Assembly: GCF_943193045.1 (NCBI RefSeq)
Contig: NZ_CALPCN010000001.1
Span: forward strand, 248,001-312,000
DNA length: 64,000 nt
Origin: Pumilibacter muris
GTDB lineage: Bacteria; Bacillota; Clostridia; Christensenellales; Pumilibacteraceae
Direction of reading: 5' to 3'
Shown: positions 10,001 to 18,459 of the stretch, one piece after another
How the letters are laid out: each line of letters opens with the position of its first letter
How positions within the stretch are numbered: the stretch's first letter is position 1
Notes under the pieces: generated by a model
What the model was told of the DNA's origin: nothing
Seen by the model: the letters and a program-made list of their open reading frames with translations, nothing else
The model's database searches: none
Position numbers and translations under genes: made by a program

Positions 10001-11317
10001 CTCGCCCTCGTGCATTGTGTTCCCGCTCTCGTGCGCGAGCACATATTGCGATGCGCAAGACATCAGTTCAAAGAGGGCGACGTTCAACATTGGTGGCATC
10101 CGCCTGCGATAGGTGTGCGCACACACATGTGCGACGATAGGCTTTGGCTTGTTTATGTTGTTTGCGAGTATATTGCCGTAACCGGCGACGCGGCGGTGCT
10201 CGACGAAAGCGTGCCGTTTTTAAGCGACGTTCCCATATCGCCGCAAGACGCTTCGGTTTATTCTTCCGCAAACGAGTCGGGCGTAAGAGCGTCTTTATTG
10301 GAGCACTGCCTAAGGGCTATTAAAATATCTTGCGATTTCGGAGAAAACGGACTTGTGAGAATGCGCGGCGGCGATTGGAACGACGCTATGGATAAAGTCG
10401 GCGAAAAAGGAATAGGCACAACCGTGTGGTGCACTATGTTTCTGTATCACGTTATAGAACGTTTTTTGCCTTACGTTAAAGACATAGAACTTTGCGACGA
10501 GTTACGCCGAATCGGCAAAGCGCTTTATGGCGCGGTGTGCGATTCGTATGAAGACGACAGATTTCTTCGAGCGTATGCCGACGACGGAACCGCGCTCGGT
10601 TCAAAAGAATCCAAAGCGTGCAAAATAGATATTTTAACTCAAAGTTGGAGCGTTATAGCGGGAATAGGAAGCGCGGAGCAAAAAAAGACGGCGCTCGATT
10701 CCGCTTACAATTTGCTTTGCAACGGCGAAAATAAGTTGATACGTCTTTTCGACCCTCCGTTTACTTCGTCGGACGGAGTGGGGTATATAGGAGACTATCC
10801 GTGCTTTGTTCGTGAAAACGGCGGGCAGTATACGCAAGCCGCAGTTTGGTATGTTTGGGCACTGTTCCAAAACGGGCAGACGGAAAGGGCTAACGAGCTT
10901 TTAAAATGGCTTAATCCTGCCAACAGATGCAAAACCGAATCTGATGCTGAGGATTATTGCGTTGAACCGTATGTTTCCGCCGCCGACGTTTACGGAGGAG
11001 AACTTGCGGGAAAGGGCGGTTGGACATGGTATACCGGCTCTGCGGCATGGCTTTATAAATGCTTGATTACGCAGTATGCCGGAATAACGGTGCGCGGCGA
11101 CGTGGTAAGTTTTTGTCCGCGTTTGCCAAAAGAAACCAAAGAACTTAATGTAAACTTTCTTTTCGGTTCGGAAAATATAAAAGTTAAAATAATAAACTCT
11201 TCTAACGGCGGCGATTGGCGCGTGCGTATAGGAGAAGTTATTTACAACACTTCGTCGCTTCGTCTTACAAAAGGACTTTCGGGCAAAAATATCGCCGTAA
11301 TACGGTTGCTAAAATAG
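4037..11317 (+). CDS. Cyclic beta-1,2-glucan synthase-like giant enzyme (GT84 + glycoamylase-like + GH94)
   Basis: A 2,426-residue membrane enzyme with the architecture of NdvB/Cgs proteins, which polymerise UDP-glucose into beta-1,2-glucan and close the ring. Membrane segments lie near residues 347-405, 708-770 and 828-865. The transferase region (about 420-700) has ITLDSDT near 549 and QRWLRGDWQ near 680. The glycoamylase-like region has RTSPTNIG near 917 and HHQGM near 1222. The C-terminal GH94 domain has RDQLQDG near 1982, WWHP and GVRTHMCDDRLW near 2020-2037, and GGDWNDAMD near 2111 with the likely acid Asp. It is shorter than the about 2,800-residue proteobacterial enzymes. TATAAT at 4023-4028 lies 8 bases before ATG and there is no Shine-Dalgarno, so the mRNA may be leaderless. 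Confidence 0.88.
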   Translation: MEIVLCVLIASLFAVYLFLLLNKSPEPEFAVKGILSGEKLGYMMSSLAFGAKRVCGGKGIGTREIGRRLISARKKTGERFKSGYELELCEKTYYDGFYYIDETLSKLKSARKKFSKLPHVRGVPRLYSFCELFVKSVGGVVTRDAVKSAVRAYSSETPFTFAEITALADMTEFALCEYLAIYANKIARMGELISRGEQDAKTGKTDYSLMRYDSYVFGRMKNSECCVSNFSDDENARRRAENFVLASASYNARISAALSSLHAINAFMTDEFVCSLSSAFAVLDGGDPTFSMLSSSTKYMYLSLISSEAKKRKMSESSLASEILFRAGKNGKDISEYILPRVRSRAVGRLYVFAIVLAWLGAAAACGFFMPRFGWAYAVISLPILLYGIGFTVRLIAAHTVKRRGLPSYALEFLSAEKHSTALLLPCLAKSERDIQDSFLHLQTLAAANSENIFSYCLLFDYPKSDSESADSDSSLNEYVKNEYEKLGALCKRVCVIVRKRTRVKGEEYFQGYEKKRGAVLDFNRFVLTGEEHFALRLGDVPKVKFAITLDSDTLTYDCAELVGTKAHPYCAEVAIVSLGCKVALKNSAYAKLYAGETGPGRYRAARPNLMFDVFGAGNFTGKGIYDVAAFSERLDGFFPDNRILSHDFIEGSVAGCYDSTVNASEDFPQSFADSFAREQRWLRGDWQLLPYAMPHIKNKDGARMKNPLPLAVSFAIVQNLVLSLVPIAQILVFVLSFFSPLSVGALILFALPQLLRALFSLVALFGYPKQTALEFARCAIEIATLPTVAIHKLCAVAVTLYRLAVKRKLLEWSVFAHTRGKISFLPNVITAITVTAATALFNLSAFYYALAALFLAGAAIPRIISREKAENSPSDALSFFVTDTAKKTFAYFEAQENMHELPCDCYQEDNLKGWCARTSPTNIGMALTAYASAYELGIIDKNRLLSYTERIVSAVERCEKYKGNLYNWYDCATLKVLPKRFVSTVDSGNFLASLSLASTYADGELLCRINKLIDETDLSALYDFKRKLFYIGYDDELKSCTENHYDLLGSESALTYLVACGYGKTEKEAFGNLDRHAVKSGGAITVFSWTGGMFEYLMSRLFIAPSADTLLGQAMNGAVRAQLAYAKSLGREVWGVSECRYNEYDDAGGNLYRAFGVPSIAHSAVPENPPVAPYGAFLAMPYCEEKEFLRNAHALAALGCEGEWGFYESLCGNIPVKSYMTHHQGMIMAACANAQKADCLCKRLQTIPAWRAAKLLCGEEKASYARKKRIYEISDEAEPIENSGIYLCKAASMTCVANKKETWVQYCGKRLLQGIRVFADDGENTNLLGGEFYSGESAVWSVRGNGFIAESRLEVLPSPMSVAVTVRYRNVSAKDKQVTFSSCAEPILARVEDYESHPAYSRMFIDTASGGDGTYVWARRRKDSVTVMHCVQTENAVIYSADKCAFYNRGRGLAFGQNLNPVLSSKFSATVATGKTCEFTCCFLVADTVEKADYAVRLALSPDCVARQSGASRRLARAVSSRARAIAASLAAGEYEAVCADGVSQDKPAIVREITAASACGLMSYLSDLRTLCEAGFSFNVVLFCRKRRGEYPSFYFDAEKEVERSGLRSVCGCVRVLNCDGELYSLLKRNKPAVSCKKAVALCDAVKKLTNDEREESDCLSECKELFCAPEIAEPLGIGGFTLNGSYAVELTRRNTPAPWCNIMSDGGIGTVITESGGGFTFGENSRQHKLTEWCNDPVTETVSEFVAVEYDGERYSLTKQPSQNSRAEYYTVHALGYSEFICRNHGLSSNTRVYVARDENKKMYEVRLLNETDSVKKLAVLFAVRPVLGDFRRNTLPSLECSPFDRGLYLHCGFSGLEAYVCCDGKTVPVGVDCENGNLTVFDSISKGMDYWGIVASAVVPSGGMKTVRFSISSAKTDFSEINSCEEFAKTVSYYSRLSKITFDGEHGRLTEWLPYQVYNSRFAARTGFYQVSGAYGFRDQLQDGLALVHCVPALVREHILRCARHQFKEGDVQHWWHPPAIGVRTHMCDDRLWLVYVVCEYIAVTGDAAVLDESVPFLSDVPISPQDASVYSSANESGVRASLLEHCLRAIKISCDFGENGLVRMRGGDWNDAMDKVGEKGIGTTVWCTMFLYHVIERFLPYVKDIELCDELRRIGKALYGAVCDSYEDDRFLRAYADDGTALGSKESKACKIDILTQSWSVIAGIGSAEQKKTALDSAYNLLCNGENKLIRLFDPPFTSSDGVGYIGDYPCFVRENGGQYTQAAVWYVWALFQNGQTERANELLKWLNPANRCKTESDAEDYCVEPYVSAADVYGGELAGKGGWTWYTGSAAWLYKCLITQYAGITVRGDVVSFCPRLPKETKELNVNFLFGSENIKVKIINSSNGGDWRVRIGEVIYNTSSLRLTKGLSGKNIAVIRLLK

Positions 11318-11376
11318 CCGAAAAATAGTATAATCGAAATAGAGAAAGAAAAATAAGGAAAAGTGCCTTCGTTCGC

Positions 11377-11404
11377 TTGACAAATTTGCGGGGGGGGGTA
11401 CAAT
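11377..11404 (+). promoter_or_regulatory. rarA promoter with a nine-G tract in the spacer
   Basis: TTGACA (11377-11382), a 16-base spacer and TACAAT (11399-11404). The last nine spacer bases (11390-11398) are all G. Gain or loss of one G would change the spacer to 17 or 15, so promoter strength could vary by replication slippage. The -10 ends 8 bases before the rarA ATG. Confidence 0.75.
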
Positions 11405-11412
11405 ATTATTAA

Positions 11413-12747
11413 ATGGACCTATTCGATTTTATGCCCGCCGCCAAGTTGAATGCGCCGCTTTCCGACAGAATGCGTCCGCGCAGTCTCGACGAGTTTTTGG
11501 GGCAAAAACACATTCTCAATCAAAATTCGTTGCTTATGCGCGCTATACGCGCCGACCGTTTAGGTTCGTGTATTTTTTACGGACCGCCGGGCACGGGAAA
11601 AACGACGCTCGCTTCCATAGTGGCGGCGAACACCAAAGGAGAATTCGTTAAGCTGAACGCGGTGTCGAGCGGTGTTGCCGACGCTAAAAAGGTGATAGAG
11701 CAAGCGCGAGAAAACGGCAGAATGTACGGCAAAAAAACGTATTTGTTGTTAGACGAATGTCACCGTTGGAGCAAAGCTCAATCGGATTGCGTTCTTTCTG
11801 CAATAGAGGACGGAAGCATAGTGTTTATAGGTTCCACAACCGAAAATCCTTATGTTTCCATGACGCCCGCAATAGTTTCGCGTTGCAGAATATTCGAACT
11901 GTTGCCGCTTTCCGACGACGACGTGCGCGAAGGAATTACGCGAGCTATTACAAACTGCGAGCGCGGGCTCGGAGCATATAACATAGAAATTTCGCCCGAA
12001 GCGGTGAATCAGTTTGTGTGGGGCGCGAACGGCGATTTGCGCAACGCGTTGAACGCCCTCGAACTTGCGGCTTTATCGTCGCCGCCTGAGTCCGACGGAA
12101 AAATAGTGATTGATTTAACGGTTGCGGAGCAGTCGGTTCAGCGTAAGGCGATTTCGGTAGACCAAAGCCTTTATTACGATATGCTTTCGGCTTTTTGCAA
12201 GTCGATGCGCGGTTCCGACCCCGACGCCGCATTATATTGGGCGTTTAGGTTGATAGAAGCGGGCTACGACCCTTTGCTTGTGTTCAGGCGCGTGCTCGTT
12301 CATGCAAACGAGGATGTCGGTCTTGCCGACAGCAACGCTTTAACGGTTGCTGTGAACGCGTATCTTGCTTACGAGCGTTTGGGGTTGGCAGAAGGCAGGC
12401 AAGCTCTTGCGCACGCTATTATATACGTTTGCACCGCGCCAAAATCGAACTCGGTGGAAAAATCTATGTTTGCCGCTATCGACGCGGTTCGCCGTAGCGG
12501 CGACGCGCGCGTGCCGCATTATTTGCGCGACAGGTCGTATCCGCACGGAGTGGACGACGGAAAAGAGTATTTGTATCCGCACGATTTCGGCGGCTACGTT
12601 AAACAGCAGTATTTGCCAGATTCTCTCAAAGACGAAGTTTTTTATCGTCCGGGCGACAACGGCAGAGAAAAGGATATAAAAAAGTTCATGCAAGAAATTG
12701 CAAATAAAAAATCGACTGAAGGAGAACATAAAAATGCTGAAAATTGA
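11413..12747 (+). CDS. rarA: Replication-associated recombination protein A (RarA/MgsA AAA+ ATPase)
   Basis: A 444-residue clamp-loader-like AAA+ ATPase acting at stalled replication forks. The Walker A is YGPPGTGKTT (about 56-65), Walker B LLLDECHRW, sensor 1 GSTTENP, and a C-terminal tetramerisation region carries HYLRDRSYPHG. The opening MDLFDF...RMRPRSLDEFLGQ is the usual start of Firmicute RarA, supporting ATG 11413. With the -10 ending at 11404, transcription should start at or within a few bases of the ATG, and no Shine-Dalgarno is visible, so the message is probably leaderless. Its 3' end overlaps the following ABC gene by 14 bases. Confidence 0.93.
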   Translation: MDLFDFMPAAKLNAPLSDRMRPRSLDEFLGQKHILNQNSLLMRAIRADRLGSCIFYGPPGTGKTTLASIVAANTKGEFVKLNAVSSGVADAKKVIEQARENGRMYGKKTYLLLDECHRWSKAQSDCVLSAIEDGSIVFIGSTTENPYVSMTPAIVSRCRIFELLPLSDDDVREGITRAITNCERGLGAYNIEISPEAVNQFVWGANGDLRNALNALELAALSSPPESDGKIVIDLTVAEQSVQRKAISVDQSLYYDMLSAFCKSMRGSDPDAALYWAFRLIEAGYDPLLVFRRVLVHANEDVGLADSNALTVAVNAYLAYERLGLAEGRQALAHAIIYVCTAPKSNSVEKSMFAAIDAVRRSGDARVPHYLRDRSYPHGVDDGKEYLYPHDFGGYVKQQYLPDSLKDEVFYRPGDNGREKDIKKFMQEIANKKSTEGEHKNAEN

Positions 12748-13465
12748 AAATCTTAGCAAGTCTTACGCAAAAAGCGAAGTGAAAGCGGTAGACGGATTAA
12801 GCCTCGAATTGAAACCGGGTGAAATATTCGGCTTTTTAGGTCCTAACGGAGCGGGCAAAACTACCACAATAAAAATACTTACGGGCATTTTGCAATACGA
12901 AGAGGGGAGCGTGTCGGTTTGCGGTTACGATTTAAAAACTCAGAGCAACGATGCAAAAAGGAACATAGGATACGTTTCCGACAGTCATGTGATTTACGAT
13001 AAGCTTACGGGAAGGGAATACGTTGACTTTATGGCTGACGTTTACGGCGTGGATATTGCTACGAGAAAGGAAAGAGCGGACAGGCTTTTGGAAAAGTTCG
13101 AACTTACCGACGCTTTCGATTCTCAAATCAAAACTTATTCTCACGGCATGAAGCAGAAAATAAGCATTATAGGGGCGCTGATACATAATCCGAATTTATG
13201 GGTGCTCGACGAGCCGATGACGGGACTTGACCCGCAATCCGCTTTTCAACTTAAAGAATTGATGCGCGCTCATTGCGCTGAGGGAAAAACGGTGTTTTTC
13301 TCAACTCACGTTCTCGAAGTGGCGGAAAAAATTTGCGACAGAATAGGGATAATAGTTAAAGGCAAGCTCATTATTGCGGGAAACCTCGAAGAAATAAAAG
13401 CGGCGCAAGGCGATAGCTCGCTTGAAGACATATTCCTTTCGGTTGCGGGAGGGCGTCATGAATAA
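12734..13465 (+). CDS. ABC transporter ATP-binding protein
   Basis: A 243-residue ABC ATPase of the drug/antibiotic or ABC-2 export class. Walker A GPNGAGKTT is at 36-44, the Q-loop follows, the signature reads SHGMKQK, Walker B LWVLDEPMTGLD and the switch histidine is in STHVLEVAE. The start at ATG 12734 is chosen because GAAGGAGAA lies 7-8 bases upstream and homology starts there. It overlaps rarA by 14 bases and its own permease gene by 8, so ATPase and permease are cotranscribed. The substrate cannot be inferred. Confidence 0.92.
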   Translation: MLKIENLSKSYAKSEVKAVDGLSLELKPGEIFGFLGPNGAGKTTTIKILTGILQYEEGSVSVCGYDLKTQSNDAKRNIGYVSDSHVIYDKLTGREYVDFMADVYGVDIATRKERADRLLEKFELTDAFDSQIKTYSHGMKQKISIIGALIHNPNLWVLDEPMTGLDPQSAFQLKELMRAHCAEGKTVFFSTHVLEVAEKICDRIGIIVKGKLIIAGNLEEIKAAQGDSSLEDIFLSVAGGRHE

Positions 13466-15152
13466 CTACGTCTCCGTTTTAAAGCTGCTTATTAAAAATA
13501 TGTTTCGCAGAGACAGAGCTAAGGCAAAGTCGTTCGGTAAAATGCTGCTTGTGGTGTTCGGGCTTTTAATAACTTATGCCGCAGTTTCGTTTTTGTTTAT
13601 AACGCTTATTTATTTTATGGGCAGTTCGTTTGCGGCTTTTTCGTTACAAAGCGAATTTGTTTCCATGATTCTCGCAACGGGGCTTATGGTTGTTTTAATA
13701 TTCGGAATAGTCACCGTTTTAACATGTTTGTATTTTTCGAGAGACACCGAGTTTTTCTTTGCGTTGCCCATTAAGCCTGCCACCGTATTTGCGGCAAAAC
13801 TTACGATAGTATATTTAACGGAGCTTGCGGTTACGGCGCTTATAATGATTCCTTGCCTTATAGCGGCGGGAATAGTTATGAGTCTTCCCGCGATTTTCTA
13901 TGTTTTATTGCCTGTTGCCGTTTTGTTCACTCCCGTAATTCCGCTTGTTTTGGCGGCTATAATTTCAATACCCGTAATGTATGTTGTGTCGTTTTTAAAA
14001 AATCGAGGCGCGCTCGGCTCTATTGTGGTAATAGTGTTATTCGGCGCTTTTTTCGGGTTGTATTATGCGGGTGTTTCGCAAATGCAGAACATCAACCCGC
14101 AAGAAATCGATTTAAGCGGAATGCAAGATATGTTTCGGAAGATTGCGAGCACAATGTATCCGCTTTACGCTTTGGCTCGCGCTATGACGGCTACGCCTGT
14201 TTTCGGTTTGGGCGCGGCGGCGTCGGTAGCCGTTAATCTTGCGATTTATTTCGGAATAGTTGTAGCTCTCGGCGCATTAGTGTTGTTTATAAGCAGCACG
14301 GTATACCGCAGAGGCGCTTCGGGACAGCTCGAAGGAGCGAAAAGAAATAAAACGGCAAACGTTTCTTATCGCGGTTCGGGCACTGTGAAAGCTCTAATGA
14401 AAAAAGAGTGGCGCGAAATTTTGCGTACTCCTGCGTTTGCGCTTAATTGCTTGCTCGGCATAGTGATGTGTCCTATAATCGTAGTGTTTTTCGGGCTTAC
14501 AACAAAGACTTCTATGGCGGCGGGTGAGATGGCGAGCCAGTCTGAGGCTCAAATTCAAATAATGCGAACCGTAATGAAATTCATGATGTTGTGGTTTGTA
14601 ATGTTTATGAGCGTGGGAACCAACGCAGGACCCGCCACCGCGCTTTCCCGCGAGGGTGAAAAGTTTTATTACACAAAAATTATACCCGTAGACTATAAAA
14701 CGCAGCTTAAAGCCAAATCGTATGTGTATATAATTATAAGTTCGATTTCTTCGGTTTCTGGCTCTGTGGCTATGGCTATACTCGATTTTAATATTTCTTT
14801 CTTTGTTTGTTCTTTGATATTTTTGCTTATATATAATTTTGCGGCGGTGCACTTCGGCATGCTGCTTGACGTGAATAATCCGAAATTGAAATGGACTACT
14901 CCGAACGAGGCCGTTAAACATAACAAAAACGTGATGATTACCGTGTTCGGGTGCATGTTCGTTTCCATGCTCTTGGCAGTTGCGAGCGGCGCATTAAACG
15001 TCGTTGTAATGCGTTCTGGTTCGGTGTCGGGCACTGTTGCGAATCTTGTAAGTTTGGGCGCTCTGATTGCGGTAACGGTTGCGGCGGCGGCAATAATGTA
15101 TGTTATGTTTTATAAAAACTGCGAAAGAAAAATAGACGAGATTGAAGTTTGA
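13458..15152 (+). CDS. ABC transporter permease (ABC-2 type, large)
   Basis: A 564-residue integral membrane protein with about 12 hydrophobic segments, forming two sets around a hydrophilic middle (about residues 280-310 and a segment GTVKALMKKEWREILRTPAF typical of ABC-2 permeases, near 310-330). The start at ATG 13458 has GGGAGGG 5-10 bases upstream. It is translationally coupled to the ATPase at 12734. The family is usually involved in export of lipids, peptides or drugs; no closer assignment is possible. Confidence 0.88.
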   Translation: MNNYVSVLKLLIKNMFRRDRAKAKSFGKMLLVVFGLLITYAAVSFLFITLIYFMGSSFAAFSLQSEFVSMILATGLMVVLIFGIVTVLTCLYFSRDTEFFFALPIKPATVFAAKLTIVYLTELAVTALIMIPCLIAAGIVMSLPAIFYVLLPVAVLFTPVIPLVLAAIISIPVMYVVSFLKNRGALGSIVVIVLFGAFFGLYYAGVSQMQNINPQEIDLSGMQDMFRKIASTMYPLYALARAMTATPVFGLGAAASVAVNLAIYFGIVVALGALVLFISSTVYRRGASGQLEGAKRNKTANVSYRGSGTVKALMKKEWREILRTPAFALNCLLGIVMCPIIVVFFGLTTKTSMAAGEMASQSEAQIQIMRTVMKFMMLWFVMFMSVGTNAGPATALSREGEKFYYTKIIPVDYKTQLKAKSYVYIIISSISSVSGSVAMAILDFNISFFVCSLIFLLIYNFAAVHFGMLLDVNNPKLKWTTPNEAVKHNKNVMITVFGCMFVSMLLAVASGALNVVVMRSGSVSGTVANLVSLGALIAVTVAAAAIMYVMFYKNCERKIDEIEV

Positions 15153-15165
15153 TTCAAAATAAAAT

Positions 15166-15199
15166 AAAACGCGCTTCTCTATGCCGAGAGGCGCGTTTT
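15166..15199. terminator. Bidirectional terminator between the ABC permease and the GtrA gene
   Basis: A 14-bp stem (15166-15179 with 15186-15199) and a 6-base loop, flanked by A-run on the left and T/A-run on the right, so it can serve the plus-strand permease and the minus-strand gtrA-like gene, which converge here. Confidence 0.88.
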
Positions 15200-15214
15200 T
15201 AAAAATAAGCGTTG

Positions 15215-15748
15215 TTACAAATTTATTGTGTTTTCGTCGTCGCGTATTAGGGCGATATTAAAAACGAAATACTTTCTTGTGAAAAAGTTAAATATAAACA
15301 CAACAACCGCTATGGTTATTTTTATCCACCAAACGTTACTTCCCGAAAGACCGAAAACGTTTGAGCAAATAAGACTTCCTACCGTTGTGATTGTCAGCCC
15401 TATTAAAGCGAACACTGCGAATTTTGTAAAACCTTTCGCATTTTTTCCCACGTTGCCGTATTCATACACAAAAAACGCGCTCATTATATAGTTGAACAAA
15501 ATAGAAACTATAAAACTCAACACTATCGACGTTATATAAATAGACATAGGGGGAGAATACGGCGCGCCGCTTTTGGTGGCGCCTGTGAAAACGCCCAAAA
15601 ATCCGCTGTAATATTCGTGTCCCGCCATATAAAGTATTAAAGCGGTTATAATAAAGTCTATCACTGTGGAAACTATTCCGACGGCGATTGACTTTAAATA
15701 TTCGCGGCGTATCCGCTTGCTTTTTAGTGCGCGGAAAAATTCTTTCAT
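15215..15748 (-). CDS. GtrA-family membrane protein
   Basis: A 177-residue protein with four predicted membrane helices: residues about 18-42, 68-95, 108-130 and 140-160. The pattern (KSIAVGIVSTVIDFIITALIL near the start, FNYIMSAFFVYEY, FTRKYFVF near the end) is that of GtrA-like proteins, which are thought to flip polyprenyl-phosphate-linked sugars or take part in cell-surface polysaccharide synthesis. Its start overlaps the GDPD stop by 4 bases (ATGA), so the two are one operon. There is an unusual hydrophilic insert, TGATKSGAPYSPP, between helices 1 and 2. Confidence 0.82.
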   Translation of the reverse strand: MKEFFRALKSKRIRREYLKSIAVGIVSTVIDFIITALILYMAGHEYYSGFLGVFTGATKSGAPYSPPMSIYITSIVLSFIVSILFNYIMSAFFVYEYGNVGKNAKGFTKFAVFALIGLTITTVGSLICSNVFGLSGSNVWWIKITIAVVVFIFNFFTRKYFVFNIALIRDDENTINL

Positions 15749-16470
15749 TGATTTTCGGGCAAGAACCTTTCGAAAATTATATTGTCGCAGTAAGGCTTAA
15801 CTTTTTCGTAGTCGGCGTTGCTGCGCACCGTCCATGCGAGGGTCGGAAGCTTTTTCTTTGTAACGTATTTGTTGGGAAGGTCTGAAAACAAATACGATAT
15901 AAAGTGCGGTTCGGATATACGGTTCACTTTAAGATGGGGCAGAGCGTTGCGCTTTAATAAAGAAAGTCCGCTTCCCGCTCCGAGCGACGAAAGTTGCCCG
16001 CGAACGAAATCGGGCTCGTGTTTGCGGAAATATTCGAGCGAATACGGGTCGAACGATTGAACCGCAAATTCTCCGCCGTAAGTTTTCAACATGGCGATTA
16101 CTTTGCTTTCGAGGTCGCCGATTTTCGCGGAAACTTTTGTTTCGATTAAAAGGGGAACTTTTCCGTTCACGAGTTCGAGCACCTGTTCGAGAGTGGGAAC
16201 GGTTTGGTCGGTGCCAAGCAAATTGAGTTGCGGCAAGTCCGTTGATTTAAGGTTGGAAACATAGCCGTCTTTGTCGGTCATGCGGCCGAGCGTGTCGTCG
16301 TGAAAAACTATAACGGTGCCGTCGTCTATAATTCTGACGTCTATTTCTATCGGGAAGTTTTTTTCTATGGCTTTCTCGTACGAAAGCAGAGAATTTTCGG
16401 GAACCTCCTCGCTGTGCAGTCCTCTGTGAGCAATCGGCGTTGTGAAGAGGCGGGAATTCTTTAAATCCAT
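15745..16470 (-). CDS. Glycerophosphodiester phosphodiesterase family protein
   Basis: A 241-residue TIM-barrel hydrolase that would release glycerol 3-phosphate and an alcohol from glycerophosphodiesters. Catalytic motifs are HRGLHSEEVPENSL (His-Arg and Glu), EIDVRIIDDG, and VFHDDTLGRMT, all within the first 80 residues, as in typical GDPD proteins. No signal peptide is seen, so it is probably cytoplasmic. GGAG lies 7 bases upstream of the start. It leads an operon with the GtrA-like gene and is divergent from lepA. Confidence 0.88.
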   Translation of the reverse strand: MDLKNSRLFTTPIAHRGLHSEEVPENSLLSYEKAIEKNFPIEIDVRIIDDGTVIVFHDDTLGRMTDKDGYVSNLKSTDLPQLNLLGTDQTVPTLEQVLELVNGKVPLLIETKVSAKIGDLESKVIAMLKTYGGEFAVQSFDPYSLEYFRKHEPDFVRGQLSSLGAGSGLSLLKRNALPHLKVNRISEPHFISYLFSDLPNKYVTKKKLPTLAWTVRSNADYEKVKPYCDNIIFERFLPENQ

Positions 16471-16570
16471 ATTAACTCCGTTTAAACCTATTTAGTGGCA
16501 TAGCCTTATTATAGTATATCATCTTTTTTTGTTTGACGCAATCAAATGCAAATATAAAGGCTGTTTTTAT

Positions 16571-16599
16571 TTGCTATTTTTCGCGCTTTCGCTTATAAT
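16571..16599 (+). promoter_or_regulatory. lepA promoter
   Basis: TTGCTA (16571-16576), 17-base spacer, TATAAT (16594-16599), about 33 bases before the lepA start codon. Confidence 0.7.
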
Positions 16600-16631
16600 A
16601 CAATGGTAAAAAGTCCGAAACGAGGAACAAA

Positions 16632-18434
16632 ATGGAAAGGCAAAAGCACATTCGCAATTTTTGCATAATAGCGCATATAGACCACGGCAAGTCTACTCTT
16701 GCCGACAGGCTCATAGAAAGAACGGGAACGGTGTCGTCGCGCGAGCTTACCGAACAAATTCTCGACAGCATGGATATAGAGAGGGAACGCGGTATCACCA
16801 TAAAGCTTACCCCCGTGAGAATGAAATATTCGTATGGCGGCGAGGAATACGAGTTGAACCTCATAGACACTCCCGGTCATGTCGATTTTACCTATGAAGT
16901 ATCGCGCTCGCTTGCGGCTTGCGAGGGGGCGGTGCTCATTGTGGACGCAACGCAAGGCGTTGAGGCGCAAACTCTCGCCAATGTTTATCTTGCGGTAGAT
17001 AATAATCTTGAAATTATTCCCGTAATAAACAAAATAGATTTGCCGAGCGCCCGCCCCGAAGAGGCGAAAAAAGAAATAGAAGACGTTATAGGGCTTCCCG
17101 CCGACGAAGCCCCTTTAGTAAGCGCGAAAGAAGGGCTTAATATCGAAGCCGTTCTCGATAAGATTATAACCGACGTGCCGCCTCCTTCGGGAAACGAGTC
17201 GGCTCCTTTGAAAGCGTTGATTTTCGATTCGTATTACGATAATTACAAAGGCGCGGTTTGCCTTGTGCGAGTAATAGACGGACAAGTTAAATCGGGAACA
17301 AAAATCCGCATGATGCACAGCGGAAAAGAGTTCGACGTTACCGAAGTGGGAATTTTCAATCCGAAGCCGCTCGAATGGGAAGCGCTTTCTGCGGGCGATG
17401 TGGGTTACGTTTGCGCCAGCATAAAAAACGTTGCCGACACGGCGCCCGGCGACACGATTACCGACGCAAACAATCCTACAGCCGAACCGTGTCCGGGCTA
17501 TAAAAAGGTTCAGCCCGTAGTGTATTGCGGAATATATTCTTCCGACGGCAGTAAATACAACGATTTGAAAGACGCGCTCGAAAAGCTTAAGCTTAACGAC
17601 GCCGCGTTGTTTTTCGAACCCGAAGTGTCGGTTGCGCTTGGTTTTGGGTTCCGTTGCGGCTTTTTGGGGCTGTTGCACATGGAAATAATTCAAGAGAGGT
17701 TGGAGCGCGAGTTTAACCTCGATTTGATTACTACGGCTCCGGGCGTTAATTACCGAGTTTATAAAACAGACGGCGAAATGGTTACCGTTACAAATCCCGG
17801 TAATTTGCCCAATCCGTCTGAAATCGATAGGATAGAAGAACCGTATGTTAAGGCGCTCGTGTTTACTCCGCCCGAATATATAGGCTCCATTATGGAACTT
17901 TGCCAAGATAAACGCGGAACGTATATCAACATGGTGTATCTTGATAAAAGCAGGGTACAACTCGAATACGAAATTCCGCTCAACGAAATTGTGTACGACT
18001 TTTTCGACAGCTTAAAGTCGCGCACACGCGGTTATGCCAGCCTCGATTACGAGGTGAAAGGCTATAAGCCCGAAGAGCTTGTAAAGCTCGACGTGCTTCT
18101 TAACAACGAAATTTGCGACGCTCTCAGCATAATAGTGCACCGTGATAAAGCTTACGCTCGCGGACGTTCCATTGCCGAAAAACTGAAAGAAGTAATACCG
18201 CGTCAGCTTTTCGAAATTCCCATTCAAGCGTCTATCGGGAACAAAGTTATAGCGAGAGAAACCGTTAAAGCGATGCGCAAAGACGTTCTTGCCAAATGTT
18301 ACGGCGGCGATATATCGAGAAAGAAAAAATTGCTTGAAAAGCAAAAAGAGGGAAAAAAGCGTATGCGTCAAGTCGGTTCGGTAGAGGTTCCGAGCGAGGC
18401 TTTTATGTCGGTTCTGAAACTCGACGACAAATAA
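16632..18434 (+). CDS. lepA: Elongation factor 4 (LepA)
   Basis: A 600-residue ribosome-associated GTPase that back-translocates or remodels stalled or assembling ribosomes. The G1 motif AHIDHGKST is at 14-22, G2 includes RGITIK, G3 DTPGHVDF, and G4 NKIDLP. The C-terminal region has the LepA-specific end with [22 protein letters not shown]. The length is normal. GAGGAAC precedes ATG 16632. It is followed by hemW, a very common neighbour. Confidence 0.98.
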   Translation: MERQKHIRNFCIIAHIDHGKSTLADRLIERTGTVSSRELTEQILDSMDIERERGITIKLTPVRMKYSYGGEEYELNLIDTPGHVDFTYEVSRSLAACEGAVLIVDATQGVEAQTLANVYLAVDNNLEIIPVINKIDLPSARPEEAKKEIEDVIGLPADEAPLVSAKEGLNIEAVLDKIITDVPPPSGNESAPLKALIFDSYYDNYKGAVCLVRVIDGQVKSGTKIRMMHSGKEFDVTEVGIFNPKPLEWEALSAGDVGYVCASIKNVADTAPGDTITDANNPTAEPCPGYKKVQPVVYCGIYSSDGSKYNDLKDALEKLKLNDAALFFEPEVSVALGFGFRCGFLGLLHMEIIQERLEREFNLDLITTAPGVNYRVYKTDGEMVTVTNPGNLPNPSEIDRIEEPYVKALVFTPPEYIGSIMELCQDKRGTYINMVYLDKSRVQLEYEIPLNEIVYDFFDSLKSRTRGYASLDYEVKGYKPEELVKLDVLLNNEICDALSIIVHRDKAYARGRSIAEKLKEVIPRQLFEIPIQASIGNKVIARETVKAMRKDVLAKCYGGDISRKKKLLEKQKEGKKRMRQVGSVEVPSEAFMSVLKLDDK

Positions 18435-18459
18435 TGTTTTATTCCGCATAAGTCGCCAT

